Notes under the pieces: generated by a model | The model's input: the letters and a program-made list of their open reading frames with translations, nothing else | Database searches by the model: none | Told to the model about the DNA's origin: nothing | Assembly: GCA_017545165.1 (NCBI GenBank) | Contig: JAFWQQ010000041.1 | Coordinates: forward strand, 1-64,000 | Direction of reading: 5' to 3' | DNA from: Oscillospiraceae bacterium | GTDB lineage: Bacteria; Bacillota; Clostridia; Oscillospirales; Oscillospiraceae | Length of the DNA stretch: 64,000 nucleotides | Made by a program: the position numbers and the translations under genes | Part shown: one piece after another, positions 58,594-64,000 of the stretch | Numbering within the stretch: the first letter of the stretch is position 1 | Layout: every line of letters starts with the position of its first letter

Positions 58594-59589
58594 TTACATC
58601 GGCTGTTTGTTGGACGAGCGGTTTTTCCGGTTGCCGTGGCTGCGGCCCCGACGCCGGGACTGGCTGGATTTGGCCTTGTAGAAGGTCTGCAGCTCCTCGT
58701 CCGCCTCATAGAGCAGGCGGTTGGCGGTCCAGGTTCCGTTGACCGGATCCTTCCGGAAACGCACTCTGGCCAAAAATGCCCCGTGTTCCTCACAGCTGAG
58801 AAGATTCATGTAGCGCTGATCGCCCTGGTTGACCCAGCGGCTGCCGACCAAGGCCTTGCCGCAGACCGGACAGGGGATGCTGGCAAGCCGCTCGTCCTCA
58901 AAGGCGGCGGTCTTGCTTTCAAAGCCCTCGCTGCTCTCGTGGAAGAGCGCTTCGGGGCCGTTGTTCTCCTCCGCAGGCTTGTAGTTGGGCATGCGTGAGG
59001 CCAGGATCTTCGCCGCGTCGGGGTAGAGCCGCAGACCCTCCTTCATATCCAGGTGGGTGCTCACCAGAGCGGTATTGTAGGCGTCTCCCAGCGCGTCGTG
59101 GGCGATGCGGGTCTGTTCGATCTCGAAGTGCTCCATGGCGCTGGCAAGGGACTTCTGGTTCTTGTCTCCGCCGGTCTGCAGATTGTAGATCAGCTGGAGG
59201 TTGACCCAGCCGCTGATCCAGTCCCAGTCCAGATCATGGATGATGATGTTCTGCTCCAGGATCCCCTGGTCGTCGCAGCCCCAGGTCAGAAAGGTGACGT
59301 CCTCCCCGCACCATTCCCGGAAACGGGCCAGCGCCTCGGGAAAGCTGAAGCCCTTGGAGAGCCGTTCCTTGTCAAAGCCGGTGATCTTTTTTACCTTATA
59401 GTGCATCCGGCGGAAGTACACAGGCTTGACGTCAATGGTAAATTCCTCGCCTGGGCGCATGTTTTCGTCCAGCTTCACGGCGCCGATCTCGATGATCTCT
59501 CCCCGCAGGTGGATGGGGAGCTTATTGAAAACGGAGGATTTGGAGCTCATGGCCTGATTCCACTCCAGATCCACCACAACGTAATTCAT
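58594..59589 (-). CDS. DEDD-type 3'-5' exonuclease with C-terminal zinc-ribbon-like region
   Basis: 331 residues. The exonuclease domain has D7 and E9 in VVVDLEWNQ, D106 in WGCDDQGIL, H164 and D169 in RIAHDALGDAYNT, the DEDDh arrangement of the RNase T/KapD/ERI-1 group. Residues 240-270 add C-P-V-C and C-E-E-H (C240, C243, C266, H269), which look like a zinc ribbon, then a strongly basic tail (RRRGRSHGNRKNR). RNA 3'-end trimming is the likeliest role. ATG 59589 follows GAGGA at 7 bases. Confidence 0.85.
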   Translation of the reverse strand: MNYVVVDLEWNQAMSSKSSVFNKLPIHLRGEIIEIGAVKLDENMRPGEEFTIDVKPVYFRRMHYKVKKITGFDKERLSKGFSFPEALARFREWCGEDVTFLTWGCDDQGILEQNIIIHDLDWDWISGWVNLQLIYNLQTGGDKNQKSLASAMEHFEIEQTRIAHDALGDAYNTALVSTHLDMKEGLRLYPDAAKILASRMPNYKPAEENNGPEALFHESSEGFESKTAAFEDERLASIPCPVCGKALVGSRWVNQGDQRYMNLLSCEEHGAFLARVRFRKDPVNGTWTANRLLYEADEELQTFYKAKSSQSRRRGRSHGNRKNRSSNKQPM

Positions 59590-59625
59590 AATACAGTCCT
59601 CTTCGTCAAGATTTTTACTCGGAGC

Positions 59626-59634
59626 ATTATAGCA
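59626..59634 (-). promoter_or_regulatory. Extended -10 promoter of the exonuclease gene
   Basis: Minus strand: TGC followed by TATAAT (59626-59631), a perfect extended -10. No good -35 hexamer lies 16-18 bases upstream. The leader would be about 30 bases. Confidence 0.5.
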
Positions 59635-59686
59635 TAGAAGCGCGCCGAATGCACGACTTTTTTTCAGAATCAGCGCAGGAATTCTT

Positions 59687-59715
59687 TTGCATGTTTTCCG
59701 GACATATGATATACT
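59687..59715 (+). promoter_or_regulatory. Sigma-A promoter of murF
   Basis: -35 TTGCAT (59687-59692), 17 bases, extended -10 TGA-TATACT (59710-59715). The start would fall near 59722, about 34 bases before the murF ATG, which rules out the longer open frame. Confidence 0.75.
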
Positions 59716-59755
59716 CATTTTAAATGAATGCCGTCGTTGTTTTTGGAGGACTTTT

Positions 59756-61102
59756 ATGAAAAATATGACGCTTCTGCGCGCCTCGCAGGCCTGCGGCGGA
59801 AAACTTTGCGGCGCTTTTGATCCGGTTGCGGAGCTTGGCCGGGTGGTGATCGACAGCCGGGCCGTTCAGCCCGGGGATCTTTTTGTGGCCTACAAGGGAG
59901 AAAAGGCGGACGGGCACGACTATATCGCCGCAGCCTTTGACCGGGGCGCCGCCTGCTGCCTGGCCCAGCGGATCCCGGAGGGGGAGACGCGGCCCATTCT
60001 TCTGGCGGAGGACGTGCAAACCGCCCTGGAAAGGATCGCTGCGGAGTATCGCAGCGGCTTGAGTATCCCTCTGGTCGGCATCACCGGCAGCGTGGGCAAG
60101 ACCTCCGCCAAGGAGATGATCGCCGCGGTGCTGGAACAGCGCTTCCGGGTGCTGAAGACCGACAAGAATCTCAACAACCAGATCGGCGTGCCCATGACGA
60201 TCTCCCGCATCGAGCCGGAGCACCAGGTCGCCGTGGTGGAGATGGGTATCTCCGGCTTCGGAGAGATGCGTGCCCTCGCGAAGATCGCCCGGCCCACCAT
60301 CGCCGTCTTCACCATGATCGGCCACGCCCATCTGGAATTCCTGCACGACCGGGCGGGGGTGTTCCGCGCCAAGACCGAGATGCTGGAAGAGATGGACGAG
60401 GACGCCGTCGTCCTGGTGAATGGGGACGACGATCTGCTGCGGGAGCTTCGCTGCAGGCAGAAAAAGCTCAGCTTCGGCCTGGGGGAGAACTGCGATATCC
60501 GAGCGCTGGACGTCAAGCTGGACGGAGAAGAGCAAACAGCATGCACCATTGTTTTCGGTGATCGGCGTATTCCCGTGCGTATCCCGGCCTTCGGGCAGCA
60601 CATGGTCTACGCCGCTCTGGAAGGGGCTGCGGTGGGCTTCGTGCTGGGCCTGAGCGATGAGGAGATCGCCCGGGGCGTCGCCGCCTATGAGACCGTGGGC
60701 CGCCGCTCCGCTGTGACGGAGACGGGCCGCATCACGCTCGTCGACGACAGCTACAACGCCAATCCGGACTCCGTAAAGTGCGGCGTGGACTCGCTGATAA
60801 AGCTGCCGGGACGGCATGTCTGCATTCTGGGCGACATGCTGGAGCTGGGAAGCGAGGGAGCGGAGATGCACCGGGACGTGGGCGCCTACGCGGCAGAGCA
60901 TGGCGCGGATCTGGTGCTATGCTCCGGGCCCCTGGGGGCGGAGATCGCCGCCGGAGCGGGGGACCGGGGCCGCTGGTTTGCGGACAGGGAAGAACTGATC
61001 CGCGCCCTGCCGGAGCTGATCCGGGACGGGGACCGGGTGCTGGTAAAGGCCTCCCGCGGCATGCGCTTTGAGGAAGTGGCGGAGGCGCTGAAAAAGCTAT
61101 GA
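59756..61102 (+). CDS. murF: UDP-N-acetylmuramoyl-tripeptide--D-alanyl-D-alanine ligase
   Basis: 448 residues. The N-domain carries VVIDSRAVQPGDLFVAYKGEKADGHDY. The central ATPase has the P-loop GITGSVGKTSAKEM (about 109-122), the NLNNQIGVPMT motif that marks MurF, VVEMGISGFGEM and TMIGHAHLEFL. The C-domain has VDDSYNANPDSV and LGDMLELG. It adds D-Ala-D-Ala to the UDP-MurNAc tripeptide in the cytoplasm. GGAGGA lies 6 bases before the ATG. It stands apart from any mur cluster and overlaps the next gene (ATGA). Confidence 0.96.
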   Translation: MKNMTLLRASQACGGKLCGAFDPVAELGRVVIDSRAVQPGDLFVAYKGEKADGHDYIAAAFDRGAACCLAQRIPEGETRPILLAEDVQTALERIAAEYRSGLSIPLVGITGSVGKTSAKEMIAAVLEQRFRVLKTDKNLNNQIGVPMTISRIEPEHQVAVVEMGISGFGEMRALAKIARPTIAVFTMIGHAHLEFLHDRAGVFRAKTEMLEEMDEDAVVLVNGDDDLLRELRCRQKKLSFGLGENCDIRALDVKLDGEEQTACTIVFGDRRIPVRIPAFGQHMVYAALEGAAVGFVLGLSDEEIARGVAAYETVGRRSAVTETGRITLVDDSYNANPDSVKCGVDSLIKLPGRHVCILGDMLELGSEGAEMHRDVGAYAAEHGADLVLCSGPLGAEIAAGAGDRGRWFADREELIRALPELIRDGDRVLVKASRGMRFEEVAEALKKL

Positions 61103-61815
61103 AGAAACCCTGCCTGTTTTTCGACCTGGACGATACCATTCTGGACTTCCACTGGGCGGAGCACCGGGCCCTGACCAGAGCCTTCCGGGAGGCGGGGATC
61201 GAGCCGGAGCAGGCTCTGCTGGACCGTTACAGCGACATCAACCGCAGCCAGTGGGAGCTGCTGGAGCGGGGGCTGCTCACTCGGGAGCAGGTGCTGGTGC
61301 GCCGCTTCGCCCTGCTCTTTGCGGAGAGGGGGATCGAGGCCGACGCCGAGACCATCAGCCGCAGGTATGAGGAGTTGTTGGGCGACGGACACCGTTTCCT
61401 GCCGGGCGCGGAGGAGCTGCTGCGGTCTCTGCAGGGCAAGGCGCGGCTGTTTTTGGCCTCCAACGGCTGTTATGCCGTCCAGGAGGCCCGGATCGAGAGC
61501 TCCGGCATCGCGCCCTATTTTGAAGACATGTTCATTTCCGAGTTGATCGGCGCGGACAAGCCCTCGGAGGAGTTTTACCGCCGAAGCGTTGCCCGGATTT
61601 CGGATTATGATCCATCGCGCGCCTTGATGGTTGGGGACAGCCTTACCTCGGATATCTTGGGCGGGATCCGGGCCGGGATGCATACCTGCTGGCTCAATCC
61701 CTTGGATCGGCCGTGTCGGGACGATATCGTGCCGGACGCGGAGATCCGCTCCCTTTCGGAGCTTCCTGAGTTGATCGAGCATCTGTTTTCTGGAGGTGAC
61801 AGCTTTGACAGATAA
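61099..61815 (+). CDS. HAD-superfamily hydrolase (YjjG-like pyrimidine nucleotidase)
   Basis: 238 residues. Motif I is FFDLDDTILDF (nucleophile D9, D11), motif II is LFLASNG, and motifs III/IV are GADKPSEEFY and MVGDSLTSDILGG. The cap domain and length match YjjG-type house-cleaning nucleotidases, which act on noncanonical dUMP-like nucleotides. It is coupled to murF by an ATGA overlap and overlaps the first MgtC-like gene by 11 bases. Confidence 0.88.
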   Translation: MKKPCLFFDLDDTILDFHWAEHRALTRAFREAGIEPEQALLDRYSDINRSQWELLERGLLTREQVLVRRFALLFAERGIEADAETISRRYEELLGDGHRFLPGAEELLRSLQGKARLFLASNGCYAVQEARIESSGIAPYFEDMFISELIGADKPSEEFYRRSVARISDYDPSRALMVGDSLTSDILGGIRAGMHTCWLNPLDRPCRDDIVPDAEIRSLSELPELIEHLFSGGDSFDR

Positions 61816-62527
61816 GCTGCTTCTTTTTCGTGAATTGAATCTCGGTTCCATGATGCTGCGTGTTTTTTTGGCCATGCTCATGGGCGGCGTCATCGGCTTT
61901 GACCGGGAATTGAAAGGACGCCCAGCCGGTTTTCGCACCTATATGCTGGTTGCCATGGGCGCTGCGGCTACCGCAATTCTCAGTCAATACCTGGATCTGA
62001 TGCTGAACACTCAATGGGCGGAGGATTATGCCATCGTAGGACGCAGGACCGATGTAGTCCGGCTTGGTGCCCGTGTCATCAGCGGCATAGGCTTTATCGG
62101 CACCGGCACCATCATGGTCACAGCGCGGCAGGAGGTCAAAGGCCTGACAACTGCCTCATGTCTTTGGGCCTCCGCGTGCATGGGATTGGCGATCGGCGCG
62201 GGCTTCTATGAATGCGTGATCGTGGGATTTGTGCTTATCCTTCTTTGCGTCAGCGTGCTTCCCATGTTGGAGAGAGTCGTTGTAGAGCGGGCGCGCAACA
62301 TGAACATTTATGTGGAAATGGACAGTGTCGAACGGCTTGAAGCGGTGATGAGGGCAATGAAGGATGCCGGACTGACGCTCTATGAGACGGAGATCGACAG
62401 GGACAGTCCCGGTAATGGGCGGCTGAAAGGAGTATTCAGCATGCGGCTCGGCCCGAAGCAGCACCATACTCAGGTGCTTGCACGTATCTCCACCTTGGAC
62501 GGCATCCTTGCCGTGGAAGAACTGTGA
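61805..62527 (+). CDS. MgtC/SapB family membrane protein
   Basis: 240 residues. Four or five membrane helices contain the MgtC core: MLMGGVIGFDRELKGRPAGFRTYMLVAMGAA, RLGARVISGIGFIGTGTIMVTARQEVKGLTTASCLW. A cytoplasmic ACT-like domain follows (about 160-240). MgtC proteins modulate Mg2+ homeostasis and ATP synthase in some bacteria; function outside pathogens is unsettled. The start is TTG (61805), 7 bases after GGAGG; a GTG at 61796 lies within that site. It is followed by a paralogue. Confidence 0.88.
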   Translation: MTDKLLLFRELNLGSMMLRVFLAMLMGGVIGFDRELKGRPAGFRTYMLVAMGAAATAILSQYLDLMLNTQWAEDYAIVGRRTDVVRLGARVISGIGFIGTGTIMVTARQEVKGLTTASCLWASACMGLAIGAGFYECVIVGFVLILLCVSVLPMLERVVVERARNMNIYVEMDSVERLEAVMRAMKDAGLTLYETEIDRDSPGNGRLKGVFSMRLGPKQHHTQVLARISTLDGILAVEEL

Positions 62528-62540
62528 GGAGGATTGAAAA

Positions 62541-63236
62541 ATGCTGAGCGGTTTGAATTTCGTCAGAGAGATGAGCTTTCTGGCGGTAACAGTCAGAATG
62601 CTGTCCGCAGTGTTCTGCGGTGGATTCATCGGCCTGGAGAGAGAGTTCAAGCGCAGACCCGCCGGATTTCGGACCCATATCCTGATTGCCTTGGGCGCGG
62701 CTATCACTATGCTTACCAATCTGTATCTCTATCAGGTGATGCATCTGTACACTGATATCTCCCGTCTCGGCGCCCAGGCTATTGCCGGTATCGGCTTTAT
62801 CGGCGCGGGCACTATCATCGTCACGAAACGGCACCGGGTCAAGGGCCTGACCACGGCGGCCGGGCTTTGGACCGCTGCCATCATCGGCCTGGTCTGCGGC
62901 GCGGGCTATCTGGAGCTTGCCTTCTTCACCACGGCGCTGGTGCTGATCGCGGAGCTGCTGCTGGTACGGCTGGAGTACTATCTGAAAACCAAGGCGGAGC
63001 AGGCCCACCTGTACGTGGAGTACAGAAAGGCGGCTGCCATCGAGAGGATCCTGGCGATGCTCAAGGAAAAGGGCTTTTCCGTCAGCGATCTGGAAATCTC
63101 CCGCAGCGCTGACGAGAGTGAGGGACCGCTGTTCAGCGCAGTCCTGGCTCTGCAGATCCATCGGACGCAGACTGTCGACGAGCTGGTGCTGGACCTGCAG
63201 CGTCTTGAGGACGTGACGAAGGTGGAGGAAACCTGA
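62541..63236 (+). CDS. MgtC/SapB family membrane protein (tandem paralogue)
   Basis: 231 residues with the same plan as its upstream neighbour: FCGGFIGLEREFKRRPAGFRTHILIALGAAITML, then RLGAQAIAGIGFIGAGTIIVTKRHRVKGLTTAAGLWTAAIIGL, and a C-terminal ACT-like domain. The two genes are 13 bases apart and likely make a heteromeric pair. GGAGGA lies 8 bases before the ATG. Confidence 0.9.
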   Translation: MLSGLNFVREMSFLAVTVRMLSAVFCGGFIGLEREFKRRPAGFRTHILIALGAAITMLTNLYLYQVMHLYTDISRLGAQAIAGIGFIGAGTIIVTKRHRVKGLTTAAGLWTAAIIGLVCGAGYLELAFFTTALVLIAELLLVRLEYYLKTKAEQAHLYVEYRKAAAIERILAMLKEKGFSVSDLEISRSADESEGPLFSAVLALQIHRTQTVDELVLDLQRLEDVTKVEET

Positions 63237-63240
63237 AAAA

Positions 63241-63278
63241 ATCGGAGGATCCGGTCATTCGAGATCGGATCCTCCGAT
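63241..63278. terminator. Bidirectional terminator between the MgtC pair and bofA
   Basis: A perfect 13-base stem (ATCGGAGGATCCG, 63241-63253, with 63266-63278) and a 12-base loop. It is followed by ATTTTC on the plus side and preceded by a run of A (63236-63240), which gives a U-tract for minus-strand transcription. It serves the convergent genes on both sides. Confidence 0.85.
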
Positions 63279-63282
63279 ATTT

Positions 63283-63570
63283 TCATATATGGAAAAAGTA
63301 TTGACAAATCAGCAGCAATAGTATTCCGGGGACGCCGCCGATTCCCGCGACGATGCAGTTGGGAAGATTGATCTCCAGATGCAGTTCATCGACGGGGACG
63401 AAGACATTCAGGGCGAACAACAGCACAAAGCCCAGAACCGCGTGCAGCAGGAGCTTCACCATCTTTCCCAGAGGCTTGGAAAACAGCATGACAAGGAAAA
63501 CGATAATGACGAGGCCGGTGACGGACAGGGCAGGAAATGGTATTTTTTCGAAAAAAGAGGCAATATCCAT
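63283..63570 (-). CDS. bofA: Pro-sigma-K processing inhibitor BofA family protein
   Basis: 95 residues with two hydrophobic helices (about 12-30 and 38-55) and the conserved C-terminal region ELHLEINLPNCIVAGIGGVPGILLLLICQYFF, where N-x-x-V-A-G-x-x-G-x-P-G is the family signature. In Bacillus, BofA holds the SpoIVFB protease inactive in the outer forespore membrane and so delays pro-sigma-K cleavage. ATG 63570 is 5 bases after AGGAG. The presence of sigK in the same window supports the call. Confidence 0.88.
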   Translation of the reverse strand: MDIASFFEKIPFPALSVTGLVIIVFLVMLFSKPLGKMVKLLLHAVLGFVLLFALNVFVPVDELHLEINLPNCIVAGIGGVPGILLLLICQYFFHI

Positions 63571-63601
63571 ATAAGCTCCTATCATACAGGAAAGTACTTC
63601 C

Positions 63602-63631
63602 TGCGTATTCTTGCAGCCACGACGCATACTA
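63602..63631 (-). promoter_or_regulatory. Possible sigma-E-type promoter of bofA
   Basis: Minus strand: TAGTATG (63625-63631; 5 of 7 to the sigma-E -35), 15 bases, AATACGCA (63602-63609; 5 of 8 to the -10). The start would lie about 25 bases before the ATG. The -10 resembles the one before sigK (AATACGAT) at the same spacing. Confidence 0.3.
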
Positions 63632-63689
63632 GAAGCGGACAGTTTTTTCGGGGAAACAGACAGAGGGGAATGCATTTCTATCTCTTATA

Positions 63690-63718
63690 GAAATACAACC
63701 AAACCGGAAAAATGTCAA
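63690..63718 (-). promoter_or_regulatory. Possible sigma-A promoter upstream of bofA
   Basis: Minus strand: perfect -35 TTGACA (63713-63718), 17 bases, weak -10 TATTTC (63690-63695). It would give a leader of about 110 bases. It competes with the sigma-E-like candidate closer to the gene. Confidence 0.35.
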
Positions 63719-63759
63719 GCAAAAGAGTGTTTTCGCCCATTGAAAACGCTCAAATGCGG

Positions 63760-63996
63760 GCGGGGCGCGGCGGCGCCCCGCTTTTCCGTTTCATCGGGAG
63801 CGCGCAGAACCTGATCGAGCAGGGCGTGCCGCATTCTCTTGCACCGGACGAATGTAGATCCGAACCGAGTGTCAACTTCGCATGGGGCGAGCGGGAGGGG
63901 ATGGTATGTTCCTCTTGCTCAAATTGACCGGAGCGGATTCGTCCGCTCCGCAGACGCGGCACCAAAAATGCACCGCAAAGGGTGCATTTTTGGTGC
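63760..63996. repeat. Palindrome cluster at the right edge
   Basis: Perfect hairpins lie at 63760-63768 with 63773-63781 (GCGGGGCGC, followed by TTTT), 63930-63937 with 63942-63949 (GGAGCGGA), and 63959-63974 with 63981-63996 (16-base arms). An imperfect one near 63889-63920 (GAGCGGGAGGGG with CCTCTTGCTC) resembles the flanking unit of the cluster at 48820-49097. The first could terminate plus-strand transcription. The cluster may continue beyond the window. Confidence 0.65.
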
Positions 63997-64000
63997 ACTG

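Larger units (their letters stand above)
63571..64000. other. Upstream region of bofA and palindrome-rich right edge
   Basis: No gene is supported here. Bases 63571-63720 hold promoter candidates for bofA. From 63760 to 63996 the space is filled with hairpins (listed separately). Minus-strand open frames in this stretch follow the palindromes and show no family motif. Confidence 0.6.

Overview
The window reads as chromosomal DNA of a moderately GC-rich, spore-forming Clostridia (Oscillospirales-like is my best guess). The evidence is a sigK-type sigma factor and a bofA-type gene in the same window, the Gram-positive gene order rimP-nusA-ylxR-ylxQ-infB-rbfA-nrnA-truB-ribF, strong AGGAGG-type ribosome binding sites and sigma-A promoters. 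No rRNA, tRNA, CRISPR array or intact mobile element was seen. The tail of an IS630-like transposase lies at the left edge.

Region 1 (243-30697, minus strand) is a very large surface-polysaccharide locus read from right to left. A near-consensus promoter at 30929-30957 precedes it, and further promoters at about 22520 and 13120 subdivide it. It encodes about ten glycosyltransferases, an EpsG/Wzy-like polymerase, a Wzm/Wzt (TagGH-type) ABC exporter, and enzymes for dTDP-rhamnose (rfbA, rfbC, rfbD; rfbB is not in the window). It also encodes a dTDP-3-amino-3,6-dideoxyhexose branch (fdtA/fdtB-like), a CDP-glycerol-type glycerophosphotransferase, LicD, pyruvyl-transfer and acyl-transfer genes, and an LTA-synthase-like membrane sulfatase-fold enzyme. 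A translationally coupled trio (PIG-L deacetylase, PLP decarboxylase, ATP-grasp ligase) opens the operon.

Region 2 (31294-40603, plus strand) is an eight-gene operon and the most unusual part. It contains a class V aminotransferase, LicD, a TarI/IspD-type cytidylyltransferase fused to an HMGL-type aldolase, a D-2-hydroxyacid dehydrogenase, three membrane acyltransferases (two of them close paralogues flanking the rest), and a TagD-type cytidylyltransferase fused to a degenerate Gfo/Idh/MocA domain. I infer a pathway that builds one or more CDP-activated small groups which LicD or a glycerophosphotransferase attaches to the polymer.

Region 3 (40952-45006, minus strand) has its own promoter and carries the initiating phosphoglycosyl transferase, an HpcH/HpaI-type aldolase, a second D-2-hydroxyacid dehydrogenase, and an asparagine-synthetase-like ATP-dependent ligase without an N-terminal nucleophilic cysteine.

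Region 4 (45303-64000) is mostly core genome: a secreted 5'-nucleotidase, sigK, a VanY-like carboxypeptidase, the rimP-ribF translation operon, an XRE regulator with a seven-turn cysteine-bearing repeat domain, an exonuclease, murF, a HAD phosphatase, two MgtC-like proteins and bofA. Three intergenic spaces here are packed with palindromes, and two of them are bounded by near-identical direct repeats.
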